64,000 bases of DNA from Chloroflexota bacterium. GTDB lineage: Bacteria; Chloroflexota; Chloroflexia; Thermomicrobiales; UBA6265. Location: contig JAEWEG010000018.1 in the NCBI GenBank assembly GCA_023389575.1, positions 62,001 to 126,000 on the forward strand, read 5' to 3'. Under the pieces are notes generated by a model that was not told the DNA's origin, did not search any database, and saw only the letters and a program-made list of their open reading frames with translations. The translations under genes and the position numbers were made by a program. This document shows positions 16,772 through 26,123 of this stretch, piece by piece; position 1 is the stretch's first letter, and the number at the start of each line of letters is the position of its first letter.

Positions 16772-17668
16772 ATGCCATCACTGGACCACCTGCCACTTCC
16801 GTTGTCCCGCCGCCGCCTGCTGGGCCTGGCGCTGGGTTCCGGTCTGGCCTACCGGCTCGGAGCGATCGACACGATCGCCGCGCAAACCGAGTCGCCCTAC
16901 ACCTTCCTGGTGCTCGGCCTCGACACCCGCGAGGAAAACGCCGACCAGCGGAGCGACATCATCATGGTCTCGCGGGTCGATCCCGCGGCCAATACCGTGC
17001 GCACGCTGTCGATTCCCCGCGACCTGTATGTCGACATCCCTGGCTATGGCTGGGAGAAGATCAACGCGGCCTACCAGCGGGGACTGGCGGATTCGGACCT
17101 GGACTGGGAAGCGGCCACCCAACTGACGGCCGATACGATCGCCCACAACCTGGGCGTGAGCATCGATTCCGGGTTCGCGATGACGAGCATGACCCGGTTC
17201 CCGGCGATCATCGACGCGGTCGGCGGCATCGAGGTCGACAATCCTTACGAACTGGTCGATCCAGACTGGCCGGAGGTGAACTTCCCGGCCGGAATCATCC
17301 ATCTCGACGGCAAGCAGGCGCTGGTGTTCACCCGCAGCCGCGGCATCGACGCCGATGGCGGTCGCGTCATGCGCCAGCACCTGGTGCTGGAAGGACTGCT
17401 CAATCGCATCCAGGATCCGGAAGTGTTCTCGAGGTTGCCCCAGATCATCTCGTCGCTGGCCGGCGCGGTGAAGACGAACATCGGCCTGGATGTGCAGGTG
17501 CAGCTGATGACGATGGTGCCGGGCCTCTCCTCCGCCAGCCTCGTGTTCACCAATATCGACAGCCAGCTGACGCCCGGCTACACCGATGGGGGCGCGTGGA
17601 TTTACCAGGCCGACTGGGAGACGCTTCCCGGCTACGTCGCCGCCTGGTTGGACGGCGAGATCGACTGA
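16772..17668 (+). CDS. LytR-CpsA-Psr (LCP) family cell-wall polymer transferase
   Basis: Attaches glycopolymers to peptidoglycan from lipid-linked precursors, outside the membrane. The 298-residue protein starts with a Tat-like signal (SRRRLLGLALGSGLAY), then the LCP domain: FLVLGLDTR, RSDIIMVSRVDP, TVRTLSIPRDLYVDIPGYG with the catalytic/pyrophosphate-binding Arg residues, KINAAYQRG, and ALVFTRSRGIDADGGRVMRQ. ATG 16772 has CAGGAG 10 bases upstream. A Tat-type rather than transmembrane N-terminus is unusual for LCP proteins. It precedes tyrS. Confidence 0.9.
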   Translation: MPSLDHLPLPLSRRRLLGLALGSGLAYRLGAIDTIAAQTESPYTFLVLGLDTREENADQRSDIIMVSRVDPAANTVRTLSIPRDLYVDIPGYGWEKINAAYQRGLADSDLDWEAATQLTADTIAHNLGVSIDSGFAMTSMTRFPAIIDAVGGIEVDNPYELVDPDWPEVNFPAGIIHLDGKQALVFTRSRGIDADGGRVMRQHLVLEGLLNRIQDPEVFSRLPQIISSLAGAVKTNIGLDVQVQLMTMVPGLSSASLVFTNIDSQLTPGYTDGGAWIYQADWETLPGYVAAWLDGEID

Positions 17669-17688
17669 CGACCCGGTGATCCCGGTCC

Positions 17689-17696
17689 TATACAAT
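17689..17696 (+). promoter_or_regulatory. probable -10 element upstream of tyrS
   Basis: TATACAAT lies 57 bases before the tyrS start. The best -35 candidate, CTGACG (17665-17670), is weak at 18 bases spacing, so the placement is tentative. Confidence 0.35.
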
Positions 17697-17752
17697 GGGC
17701 GAGACGTCCCACACGGGACGCCTTGCCGTGTTAAGCGCACCAGGACATACCC

Positions 17753-19096
17753 GTGACCAACTCGTCTGTTTCCACCGCCGTGACCCCCACCGCCGCCAGT
17801 GCCCTCAGCGCCCCGGAACTCGCCCGCCAGCAGGGCGTGAATCCGGTGGACTATCTGCGCCAGCGCGGGTTCGTCTACGACATCACCGACGAGGAAGGCC
17901 TGCGCAAGGCTTTCGATAACGGACCGGTCACCGCCTATATCGGCTTCGATCCCACCGGAACCTCGCTCCACGCCGGGCACATGGTCAGCATCATGTTGCT
18001 CGCCACGCTCCAGCGCATGGGTCACCGCCCAATCGCGCTCGGTGGTGGTGGCACGGCGATGGTGGGCGATCCCACCGGCCGCACCTCCGCGCGGGAAGTG
18101 ATCAGCCTCGAGGACCTGGAGCGCAACCTTGGCGCCATCCAGAAGCAACTCGCCAAATACCTCGATTACGAAGGTGGCCGGTTTGGCGACAACCCCGCGG
18201 CGCTCAGCGTCAACAACGCCGACTGGTTGCTCCAGCTTCAGTACATCCCGTTCCTGCGCGATATCGGGCGGCACTTCTCGGTCAACGAGATGCTCGCGAC
18301 CGATACCTATCGCACCCGGCTCGAAACGACAGGGTTGAACTTCGTGGAGTTCAACTACCGGCTGGTGCAGGCGTACGACTTCCTGCACCTGTTTCGCGAA
18401 GAAGGCTGCCTGTTGCAAATGGGCGGCTCCGACCAGTGGACGAACATCACGGCGGGCGTGGAGCTGATTCGCAAGGCGGACCAGGGCAAGGCGTTCGCGC
18501 TGGTGTCGCCGTTGATCACCACCGCCTCCGGCGAGAAGATGGGCAAGACCGGCGCGGGCCTGCGCGTGTGGCTCGATCCCGAGCAGTTCTCGCCATACGA
18601 CTACTATCAGTATTGGGTGAACACCGAGGACGCGATGGTGGAGACCTATCTCCGCCAGTTCACGTTCCTGGTGGAAGACGAAATCGTCGAGCTGACCTCG
18701 GTGAGCGGCGAGGCACTGCGCGAGGCGAAGCAGCGTCTGGCCTACGAGGCAACCGCACTCGCCCACGGAGCGGATGAGGCGGAAAAGGCCAGGACCGCGG
18801 CCCAATCGCTCTTCTCGGGCGGCAAGGGCGTATCGGCCGATGACGCCTCATTGCCGACCACCCAGATCGCGGCGGGTGACGTGGTCGATACGTTTACGCT
18901 GGCCGATGCGTTCGTGGCGGCGGAACTGGCGAAGTCCCGAGGCGAGGCCCGGCGACTGACCCAGCAGGGCGGGCTTTCCGTGGACGACACCAGGATCAAC
19001 GATGTCGACGTGCCGTTCGGTTCGGTGCTGGAGGGCCGCGATGCCGTCCTGCTTCGGGCCGGCAAGAAGCGGTTCAAGCGCGTCGCGATCGCCTGA
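17753..19096 (+). CDS. tyrS: tyrosine--tRNA ligase
   Basis: Charges tRNA-Tyr. The 447-residue class I synthetase has the HIGH-type motif in GTSLHAGHMVSI, the tyrosine-pocket region YRLVQAYDFLHLF and GGSDQWTNITAG, and the KMSKS-type loop GEKMGKT. A C-terminal S4 RNA-binding domain follows (AELAKSRGEARRLTQQGGLSVDDTRI). It carries about 25 extra residues before the family start. No T-box lies in its short 84-base upstream gap. A terminator follows. Confidence 0.97.
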   Translation: MTNSSVSTAVTPTAASALSAPELARQQGVNPVDYLRQRGFVYDITDEEGLRKAFDNGPVTAYIGFDPTGTSLHAGHMVSIMLLATLQRMGHRPIALGGGGTAMVGDPTGRTSAREVISLEDLERNLGAIQKQLAKYLDYEGGRFGDNPAALSVNNADWLLQLQYIPFLRDIGRHFSVNEMLATDTYRTRLETTGLNFVEFNYRLVQAYDFLHLFREEGCLLQMGGSDQWTNITAGVELIRKADQGKAFALVSPLITTASGEKMGKTGAGLRVWLDPEQFSPYDYYQYWVNTEDAMVETYLRQFTFLVEDEIVELTSVSGEALREAKQRLAYEATALAHGADEAEKARTAAQSLFSGGKGVSADDASLPTTQIAAGDVVDTFTLADAFVAAELAKSRGEARRLTQQGGLSVDDTRINDVDVPFGSVLEGRDAVLLRAGKKRFKRVAIA

Positions 19097-19109
19097 CGGA
19101 TCAATGAAG

Positions 19110-19148
19110 ACGGGGCGGGCATCCAGACTCGGATGTCCGCCCCGTTTC
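19110..19148. terminator. bidirectional terminator between tyrS and the SufR-like gene
   Basis: CGGGGCGG..CATCC pairs with GGATG..CCGCCCCG around a 6-base loop, followed by TTT. It lies between convergent stop codons. Confidence 0.85.
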
Positions 19149-19159
19149 GTGTCCGGGAG

Positions 19160-19825
19160 CTAGTCGTCGCTGGCCTTCGTGATGCGATAGGCGCAGCGGC
19201 GGGCGCCGGCCGGAATATGCTCCGTGCGCTCGACGTGGACGCTGGGACCGAGAACGTCTCGGAAGACATTGAGTTCCGCCCGGCAGAAGTCCTGGCAACT
19301 GGTCGCGGCCGCGCAGATTGGGCAGTGGTTTTCCACCAGCAGGTAGCCGTCGCCGGTGGCCTCCACCTCGGCCATATACCCCTCTTCGGAGCGAATCTCG
19401 GCCAGTCGCGCGATACGTCCCTCAATGGTTGCTTCCGGTTCGAGGCGACGATGGTAGGCCGCGCGCGTTTCGTGCTCCCGTGCCCCGATGATCTGGTCGA
19501 GGGCGGGTTGACCGAGTTCCTCGCGGATCATGGCCAGCAGGTCGACCGTGAGCTGGGCATGGGCGTCCGGGAAGCGCCGTTCGGCGGCGGCGGTGAGATG
19601 CCACATCGCCAGCGGTCGGCCCACACCGCGGACGACGGAACGCGATTCCACCAGCCCCTGGTCCTCCAGGCGGAGTAGTTGCTGGCGGGCCGCCTCTCCG
19701 GAGATGCCGAGCTGGCGACCGAGGACGGCGGACGATTGCGGACCGTGCATTTTCAGGATGAGCAGGAGGCGGTCCGAGGCCGTTCGTGGGGGAGTGGATC
19801 GTGGAGTGGGTTGAGAGAGGGCCAT
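19160..19825 (-). CDS. ArsR/SufR-like winged-helix regulator with Fe-S-type cysteines
   Basis: Transcriptional regulator, 221 residues. The N-terminal winged helix (SDRLLLILKMHGPQSSAVLG, then GISGEAARQQLLRLEDQGLV) is followed by a helical region. The C-terminal cluster ENHCPICAAATSCQDFCRAE has four cysteines resembling the iron-sulfur-binding segment of SufR and related repressors. ATG 19825 is the start that leaves a short N-tail before the helix-turn-helix. No suf or isc genes are in the window, so targets are unknown. Iron-sulfur sensing is inferred from the cysteine pattern only. Confidence 0.8.
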   Translation of the reverse strand: MALSQPTPRSTPPRTASDRLLLILKMHGPQSSAVLGRQLGISGEAARQQLLRLEDQGLVESRSVVRGVGRPLAMWHLTAAAERRFPDAHAQLTVDLLAMIREELGQPALDQIIGAREHETRAAYHRRLEPEATIEGRIARLAEIRSEEGYMAEVEATGDGYLLVENHCPICAAATSCQDFCRAELNVFRDVLGPSVHVERTEHIPAGARRCAYRITKASDD

Positions 19826-19960
19826 GTGAATCTGCCTGACGCGGTGCCGGATTGTCCAAGCAACTCCTTTGAAAATACCCCATGAATGGTGAGCGGCGCA
19901 ACTCGCCAGGGGTGGGAGGGATCGGGTGATGGCGGGGGGGACCGACCGCAAGTCACCCGC

Positions 19961-20025
19961 ATGGGACACCGCCATACGGCGGAAGGACTTCGTCCGGGGT
20001 TCCCTCGCTCCGCTCGGGATGACGG
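19961..20025 (+). repeat. dispersed REP-like element, copy B
   Basis: ACGGCGGAAGGACTTCGTCC then CCCTCGCTCCGCTCGGGATGACGG. It is the inverted counterpart of copy A at 10039-10098; similarity begins with GGACACC about 14 bases earlier. It lies in the SufR-like/pyrH gap (19826-20120), which otherwise shows nothing. Confidence 0.65.
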
Positions 20026-20120
20026 TGGTGGTGTGATGGGCCGTGATTGAGCGAAAGGGTGATTCGAGCCGCGACAGGCGCGAAGCCTGGCACGGCCCAG
20101 TGGGATGAGCCAGGGGCTTG

Positions 20121-20861
20121 CTAGATGTCGGCGAAGCGGGTGGTGGCGTTGGGCCCCACGTAGGTGCCAACGGATTCGCCCTTGACGATCCGGCGCATGG
20201 CGCCGGTGCTTCCGGCGTCGAAGACGTGGATGGGGATGTTGTGGTCGCGGGCGAGGATGAAGGCGCTCTGGTCCATCACGTTGAGGTCGTTGGAGACGAC
20301 ATCGTCGTATGTGACCTCGGCGAAGAGGCGGGCGTCCTTGCTCTTGTTCGGGTCGGCGTCGTACACGCCCTCCACGCCCTGCTTGGCGGCGAGGATCGCG
20401 TCGGCCCGGATTTCGATGGCGCGCTGCACCGACGGGTAGTCGGTGGTGACGAACGGCTGGCCGATGCCGGCGGCGAAGACCACCACGTATCCCTTCTCCA
20501 GGTGCTTCATGGCCCGAAGCCGGATATATGGCTCCGCGACCGCGGCGATGGGGATCGCGGTCATCACGCGAACCTCGGGAGAGTTGTGGGCGGTGAGGGC
20601 GCTGCGAAGGATGAGGCTGTTGACCACCGTGGCCATCATCCCGATGTTGTCCGCCTCGGCCCGCTCGATACCCCAGTCGTCGGCCAACCGGCCCCGGAAG
20701 ATGTTGCCACCACCAACCATGATCGCGACCTGTACGCCGTCATCTGTCAGCGAGATGATCTCCTTGACGAGGGCGTCGACCGCCGACCGGTCGATCGACG
20801 TTTCGGCCGTGCCCGAGAAGGCGCCGCCACTCAACTTGATGAGGACTCGCGAATAGGCCAT
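20121..20861 (-). CDS. pyrH: UMP kinase
   Basis: Phosphorylates UMP to UDP in pyrimidine nucleotide synthesis. The 246-residue amino-acid-kinase-fold protein has LIKLSGGAFSG (the usual KLSGEAL is changed), VAIMVGGGNIFRG, the DNIGMMATVVNSLIL nucleotide region, AAGIGQPFVTTD and GVYDADPNKSKDA. AGGAG lies about 10 bases upstream. pyrH usually sits with rpsB-tsf-frr; here it stands alone, divergent from acnA. The KLSGG substitution and isolated position could mean a divergent paralogue, but the core residues are kept. Confidence 0.93.
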   Translation of the reverse strand: MAYSRVLIKLSGGAFSGTAETSIDRSAVDALVKEIISLTDDGVQVAIMVGGGNIFRGRLADDWGIERAEADNIGMMATVVNSLILRSALTAHNSPEVRVMTAIPIAAVAEPYIRLRAMKHLEKGYVVVFAAGIGQPFVTTDYPSVQRAIEIRADAILAAKQGVEGVYDADPNKSKDARLFAEVTYDDVVSNDLNVMDQSAFILARDHNIPIHVFDAGSTGAMRRIVKGESVGTYVGPNATTRFADI

Positions 20862-21176
20862 GGTCTGCTATCTCCTGGGGCACACGGAACGTGGCACGGA
20901 TTGCTCGGTCAACTGGGCGCCCGCGCTGGCGCTTGGAAAAAGGTAAACGAAAACGGCACATCGTTGTGGAAACCGCGTAGTCCTGATGGTTAGGCGAGGT
21001 GGGACCGCGGATGGCGACGGTGCCGTAGAATATGAGCGTAATTCGCGATTGGCGACGTGAACGCCCGCTGCCGCCGGAAACCGGCGTGAAATCGGGCCGA
21101 TTTTGCTCGCCTGCCTCCACCCAGAGCGCAATTCGCCACTTCCTGGCAACCAGGTACGGAAAGGACTCCTTTATTC
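20862..21176. other. divergent promoter region pyrH / acnA
   Basis: This 315-base gap has TAGAATATG at about 21026, a possible -10 for acnA, but no clear -35. Nothing else is seen. Confidence 0.35.
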
Positions 21177-24074
21177 ATGAGTGATCAGTCGCAGGCCAAC
21201 AGTATCGCCGCCGGCGCTCGCGCTCAACTCACAACCGCCTCGGGCACGAGCTATGCCTACTATCGGCTGGAGCACCTGGTGGAACTGGGCCTGGTCGATT
21301 CGCTCGACCGCCTTCCATTCACCGTGCGCATCCTGCTGGAGAACGTGCTCCGCAACCTCGGCGGCGAGTTCGCCGAGCAGGAGCACCTCGAAGGGCTCGC
21401 GAAATGGAGCGCCACCAACGGCGCGGGCGAGGGCTTCGAGTTCCCCTTCCTGCCCGCCCGCGTGGTGCTGCAGGACTTCACCGGCGTTCCCTGCGTGGTC
21501 GACCTTGCCGCCATGCGCTCGGCGATGGAAACGCTGGGTGGCGATGTCACCAAGATCAACCCGCTGGTGCCGGTTGACCTGGTGATCGACCACTCGGTGC
21601 AGATCGACCGGTTCGGCACGCTCGGGGCATTCGCCCACAACGTCGAGCGCGAGTACGAGCGAAACGGCGAGCGGTACGAACTCCTCCGCTGGGGACAGCG
21701 AGCGTTCGAGAACTTCCGCGTGGTTCCGCCGGGCACCGGTATCGTGCACCAGGTGAACCTGGAATACCTGGCGCCGGTGGTCGCCACCCGGGCGGACGAG
21801 GGTGGAACCGTCGCTTACCCTGATACCCTGGTGGGCACCGACAGCCACACCACCATGATCAACGCGCTGGGCGTGCTGGGCTACGGCGTTGGCGGTATCG
21901 AGGCCGAGGCCGTGATGCTGGGCCAGCCGCTGTACCAGTTGCTCCCGGAGGTCGTTGGCCTCAAGTTCACCGGCGGCATGAACCCCGGCTGCACGGCGAC
22001 CGACCTCGTGCTGGCGGTGACCGAACTGCTTCGCAAGCACGGCGTGGTTGGCCGGTTCGTCGAGTACTGCGGCACCGGGCTCAGCAACCTCAGCCTGGCG
22101 GACCGGGCGACCATCGCCAACATGGCTCCGGAATACGGCGCCACGGCGGGCCTCTTCCCGATTGACGACGAAACGCTGCGTTACCTGGAACTGACCGGGC
22201 GCGAAGCCGAGCAGATCGACCTGGTGGAGCGCTACTCCAAGGAACAGGGCCTGTTCCGCACGGACGCCACCCCCGATCCGGAGTTCAACGAGCTGCTCGA
22301 ACTCGACCTGTCCACCATTGAGCCGAGCGTGGCCGGTCCGCGCCGGCCGCAGGACCGCATTGCCCTCGGCGGCGTGCAGGATGTGTTCCGCGACGCCTAC
22401 GACACCATCTTCAACCTGCCTGACGCCGATGGGCACGATATCGACGGCAACGGCTACGACGAGCAGTCGATGGAGTCGTTCCCGGCCAGCGATCCGCCGG
22501 CCGCGATGGCGGGCCACACCGACGAAGGCAAGATCGAGGGAGAGTCGCGGGCCGCCAAGGTCGCCGACGACTACCTCGGCAAGCAGACCCGGCCCAAGGG
22601 ACCGGCGCACGTTGGCGATGTCACCATCCATGTGGAGGACACCAACGTCGACCTGCATCACGGCTCGGTGGTGATCGCCGCGATCACCTCCTGCACCAAC
22701 ACCTCGAACCCCTCCGTCATGCTCGGGGCCGGTCTGCTCGCCCAGAAGGCCGTGGAGCGCGGGCTCGACGTGCCGCCGTACGTCAAGACCAGTCTCGCGC
22801 CCGGCTCGCAGGTGGTGACTCGCTACCTGGACGAATCCGGCGTGACGCCGTACCTGGAAGCGCTTGGTTTCCACACGGTCGGCTATGGCTGCACCACCTG
22901 TATCGGCAACTCCGGACCGCTTCCGGACGAGGTGGCGACCGCCGTCGACGACAACGAACTGGTGGTCGCCTCGGTGCTCTCGGGTAACCGCAACTTCGAG
23001 GGCCGTATCCATCCCCAGGTTCGCGCCTCGTTCCTGGCCTCGCCGCCGCTGGTCGTCGCCTACGCGCTGGCCGGCACGGTCGATATCGACCTGACGAACG
23101 AACCGCTCGGAACCGATCCCAACGGCCAGGATGTCTACCTGTCCGAGATCTGGCCGACCGAGGAAGAGGTCAAGGAGGCGATGTCGCGCTCCATCGATCC
23201 CGAGATGTTCCGCAGCGAATACGGTACCGTTTTCGAGGGCGATGAGCGCTGGCAAAACCTCCCCGTGCCCGAAGGCGACCTGTACGAGTGGGACTTCGGC
23301 AGCACCTACGTGCGCAAGCCACCATTCTTCGAGGACCTGACGCCTGAACCGGCGCCGGTGACCGACATCGAGGGCGCCAGGGTGCTCGCCCTGCTTGGCG
23401 ACTCCGTGACGACCGACCACATCTCGCCAGCCGGCGCGATCGCGAAGACCAGCCCCGCGGCCGAGTACCTGATCAACAGCGATGTTCAGCTGCGTGACTT
23501 CAATTCCTACGGATCGCGTCGCGGCAATCACGAGGTGATGATCCGCGGGACCTTCGCCAACATCCGCCTGCGAAACGCGCTGGCCGATGGCAAGGAAGGA
23601 AACTGGACGAAGTTCTTCCCCACGGGGGAACTGACCTCGATCTGGGAAGCCTCAATGCGCTACCAGGAAATCGGCACGCCGCTGGTTGTCATCGCGGGCA
23701 AGGAGTACGGGACCGGCTCGTCCCGCGACTGGGCGGCCAAGGGAACCCTGCTCCTGGGCGTCAAGGCGGTGATCGCCGAGTCGTTCGAGCGCATCCACCG
23801 GTCCAACCTGGTGGGCATGGGGGTGTTGCCGCTCCAGTTCCTGCCGGGCGAGAACGCCGGGTCGCTGGGGCTCGACGGCACGGAGACGCTGGCGATTCGT
23901 GACATCGACGCCCAACTGGCGCCCGGCGCCAGGTTCACGGTGGACGTGACCCGCGAGGATGGATCGACCTTCACGTTCCAGGCCATCGCGCGCGTGGACA
24001 GCAAGGTTGACGTTCGCTACTACCGAAACGGTGGTATCCTGCCGACCGTGCTACGCCGCCTGTTGCAGGCGTAG
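21177..24074 (+). CDS. acnA: aconitate hydratase A
   Basis: Interconverts citrate and isocitrate in the TCA cycle. The 965-residue AcnA/IRP-type enzyme has the [4Fe-4S] ligand motifs ITSCTNTSNPSVMLGAGLL and VGYGCTTCIGNSGPL, and the swivel-domain GDSVTTDHISPAGAI and KEYGTGSSRDWAAKGT. It is longer than typical AcnA (about 890-910). The extra length is a polar insertion around residues 415-480 containing MESFPASDPP (residues 432-441), a motif I otherwise associate with small bacterial proteins. An A-rich AAAGGA precedes ATG 21177. A 13-bp hairpin follows the gene. Confidence 0.96.
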   Translation: MSDQSQANSIAAGARAQLTTASGTSYAYYRLEHLVELGLVDSLDRLPFTVRILLENVLRNLGGEFAEQEHLEGLAKWSATNGAGEGFEFPFLPARVVLQDFTGVPCVVDLAAMRSAMETLGGDVTKINPLVPVDLVIDHSVQIDRFGTLGAFAHNVEREYERNGERYELLRWGQRAFENFRVVPPGTGIVHQVNLEYLAPVVATRADEGGTVAYPDTLVGTDSHTTMINALGVLGYGVGGIEAEAVMLGQPLYQLLPEVVGLKFTGGMNPGCTATDLVLAVTELLRKHGVVGRFVEYCGTGLSNLSLADRATIANMAPEYGATAGLFPIDDETLRYLELTGREAEQIDLVERYSKEQGLFRTDATPDPEFNELLELDLSTIEPSVAGPRRPQDRIALGGVQDVFRDAYDTIFNLPDADGHDIDGNGYDEQSMESFPASDPPAAMAGHTDEGKIEGESRAAKVADDYLGKQTRPKGPAHVGDVTIHVEDTNVDLHHGSVVIAAITSCTNTSNPSVMLGAGLLAQKAVERGLDVPPYVKTSLAPGSQVVTRYLDESGVTPYLEALGFHTVGYGCTTCIGNSGPLPDEVATAVDDNELVVASVLSGNRNFEGRIHPQVRASFLASPPLVVAYALAGTVDIDLTNEPLGTDPNGQDVYLSEIWPTEEEVKEAMSRSIDPEMFRSEYGTVFEGDERWQNLPVPEGDLYEWDFGSTYVRKPPFFEDLTPEPAPVTDIEGARVLALLGDSVTTDHISPAGAIAKTSPAAEYLINSDVQLRDFNSYGSRRGNHEVMIRGTFANIRLRNALADGKEGNWTKFFPTGELTSIWEASMRYQEIGTPLVVIAGKEYGTGSSRDWAAKGTLLLGVKAVIAESFERIHRSNLVGMGVLPLQFLPGENAGSLGLDGTETLAIRDIDAQLAPGARFTVDVTREDGSTFTFQAIARVDSKVDVRYYRNGGILPTVLRRLLQA

Positions 24075-24097
24075 ACATCCGGCACGGACCAACTTCG

Positions 24098-24134
24098 ATT
24101 CCCGGCGGATCCCCAGGGGATATCCGCCGGGAAT
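24098..24134 (+). terminator. hairpin after acnA
   Basis: A 13-bp perfect stem ATTCCCGGCGGAT/ATCCGCCGGGAAT encloses CCCC-A-GGGG. There is no T-run, so termination is probable but not certain. Confidence 0.55.
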
Positions 24135-24178
24135 TGCCGTGACCGGGAACGGCATGGACGGACGGGGGAGATAGCACG

Positions 24179-24748
24179 GTGTCATCTGGTCGAATCGAGG
24201 TCGCGGTCATCGTCGGCAGCCTGCGCCGCAGATCGTACAATCGCGCGCTCATGCAGACATCGATGTTGCTCGCGCCCGACCACATGCACCTTTACGAGGT
24301 GCCGATCGACCGCCTCCCGTTTTTCAGTGAGGATTTGGAGCGCCAGGGCGATCCCCCGGCGGTGGCCGAATTCCGGTCCGCGCTGGGCAGGGCCGACGCC
24401 CTGCTGATATTCACCCCCGAATACAGCTATTCCATACCAGGCGTCTTGAAGAACGCGCTCGACTGGGCATCCCGTCCCGCTGGTCGGTCGGTGCTGCGTG
24501 GCGTGCCAATGGGGATGATGGGCGCATCCGTGGGCCGTTCGGGGACCATGCGCGCGCAATTGCACCTGCGCCAGGTGGCGGTGCAACTGGGAGCGGTCTG
24601 CATGCCCGCGCCCGAGGTGTATGTCACATTCGCCGAAGGCAAATTCAACCAGGTGGGAGAACTCACCGATCAGACCTCGCTCGACCTGGTAAAGCAGTTC
24701 ATCGCCAGCTTCGAGCGCTGGACCCGCGTCATCGGGTCCGCCCTCTAG
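24179..24748 (+). CDS. NADPH-dependent FMN reductase
   Basis: Flavodoxin-fold quinone/azo/flavin reductase, 189 residues. VAVIVGSLRRRSYNRALM is the FMN phosphate loop, and FTPEYSYSIPGVLKNALDWAS is the family hallmark (PEYN variant PEYS). MGMMGASVGRSGTMRAQ continues the flavin pocket. GGGGGAG lies 8 bases before GTG 24179. Cytoplasmic. It stands alone between acnA and the tandem exported protein genes. Confidence 0.93.
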   Translation: MSSGRIEVAVIVGSLRRRSYNRALMQTSMLLAPDHMHLYEVPIDRLPFFSEDLERQGDPPAVAEFRSALGRADALLIFTPEYSYSIPGVLKNALDWASRPAGRSVLRGVPMGMMGASVGRSGTMRAQLHLRQVAVQLGAVCMPAPEVYVTFAEGKFNQVGELTDQTSLDLVKQFIASFERWTRVIGSAL

Positions 24749-24863
24749 CGCCCGACCTTTCCGGGCTGTCGTGGTCGGAAACGCCGGCCCAATGTGGACA
24801 CTTCGTGCAACCGGCGAGCAGCGTTTGACGTTCTCTATATAGGTATCGCCTAAAGGAGAACGC

Positions 24864-26123
24864 ATGACATCGCCTTCCCGCCGCCGCGAGAATGACTTCC
24901 CGCGCAATCTCACCATGAACCGACGACAAATGATGCTTGGTGCCGCCTCGATGGCCCTGGGTGGAGGGCTCGCCGCCTCGAACGCCTCCGCTCGCCAGGG
25001 GCACAGTCCCAATCAACCCGCCACAGCAACCTCGGGCGGCCCGCCGCCACTGATGACCATGCTGGGGATGGTGCCGGATGGGATCGCGGCTGACAGCGAT
25101 GATACCCGCGTCAACTGGACCTACACGGACATCGCTCGCCAATTCGATGCGCTTGGCCTTCCCCATGGCATCGATGGCTTCGATCTCGAGAATAACGCGT
25201 TCATCGACGCGATCGTCCCCCTGAAATTTGGGAGTCATGTGTTCGACTACAGTCGCGTGGAGGAGTTTATCGGATTCCAGCCAATGGGCGTGGATCAGGC
25301 GCTGTATGTGGTGGGCGCGGAGAGTTCCTTTTCGCTCTTCAGGGCCGATTTCGATGTGGAACGGCTTGTCGCGGCATGGCTCGCCTCCGGCTACGAGCCG
25401 GTCGAGACCGCAAGCGGCGTCCCGGCATGGACCATCGGGCCCGAGGGCGAGTTCGACTTGGATCACCCGATCCAGGGAAGCGTTCTGCGCCAATTCAACA
25501 ACGTGGCGGTTGTGGACGACATTCTGATCTATAACTCCCGGATGGACCTTCTGGAGCGGGCACTCTCGATCGCTGAGAACGGCGAGCCATCCATGGCCAG
25601 CGATCCGGTGTTCGGGCCGCTGGCGGAGAGTCTTCCTGAAACGACGGTGTCGGCGCTCTCGTTGCCGCCGATTCCACCAGACCTGGGCTTCGTTGTCATG
25701 TCCGACGAAGAACGCGAGCCGATCGAGGCTGCCTTCGAGGAGGCGCTGTGGGAGTTTGGGTCGATGCCGGCCAGCACCGGAATCATCACCGCGGTGAGCG
25801 CGGGGGCCATTCCGCTCGACTGGGAGTGGCCACTTGAGAACGGAACGCCATCCCCAAACGCGCGGGAGAACGCTGGCACCGCGTACATCCGGATGGGCAT
25901 GGCATCGCCCGAGGACGCCGCCACGGCCTCGGAGGTTGCCGCCGGCCGCTGGAACTCGTTGAGATCGCTCCTTACGCTGATGCCGTACACCGATATGGCC
26001 GAGGTAGCCGCCGCCGAGGCGAGCGGCAACGTCGCCATGCTGGACCTCGTACAGCTGGAGCGGGCACGATTGTGGAGTCACATGTTCGAAATCAAGGATG
26101 TGTTGCCGTTCGTTCCTGTCTGA
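24864..26123 (+). CDS. exported protein of unknown function, tandem family member 1
   Basis: I do not recognise a named family. This 419-residue protein is one of four tandem paralogues. It has a twin-arginine-like signal (MNRRQMMLGAASMALGG, from residue 18), predicted cleavage after SNASA, then the conserved RQGHSP. Landmarks shared by all four are W-Y-D-ARQFxAL (about residue 85), GFQPMGVDQ (140), a D..LVAAW...GYEP...SGVPAW stretch (165-190), NNVAVVDDILIY (215), SLPETTVSAL (260), ENAGTAYIRMG and EDAATASEVAAGR (340-360), and a C-terminal D.LPFVP. AAAGGAG lies 5 bases before the ATG. Extracytoplasmic; no catalytic motif is seen. Confidence 0.85.
   Translation: MTSPSRRRENDFPRNLTMNRRQMMLGAASMALGGGLAASNASARQGHSPNQPATATSGGPPPLMTMLGMVPDGIAADSDDTRVNWTYTDIARQFDALGLPHGIDGFDLENNAFIDAIVPLKFGSHVFDYSRVEEFIGFQPMGVDQALYVVGAESSFSLFRADFDVERLVAAWLASGYEPVETASGVPAWTIGPEGEFDLDHPIQGSVLRQFNNVAVVDDILIYNSRMDLLERALSIAENGEPSMASDPVFGPLAESLPETTVSALSLPPIPPDLGFVVMSDEEREPIEAAFEEALWEFGSMPASTGIITAVSAGAIPLDWEWPLENGTPSPNARENAGTAYIRMGMASPEDAATASEVAAGRWNSLRSLLTLMPYTDMAEVAAAEASGNVAMLDLVQLERARLWSHMFEIKDVLPFVPV

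Noticed and set aside
17669..17752. T-box leader in front of tyrS
   Set aside because: The gap is only 84 bases and has no AGGGTGGNACCGCG match.
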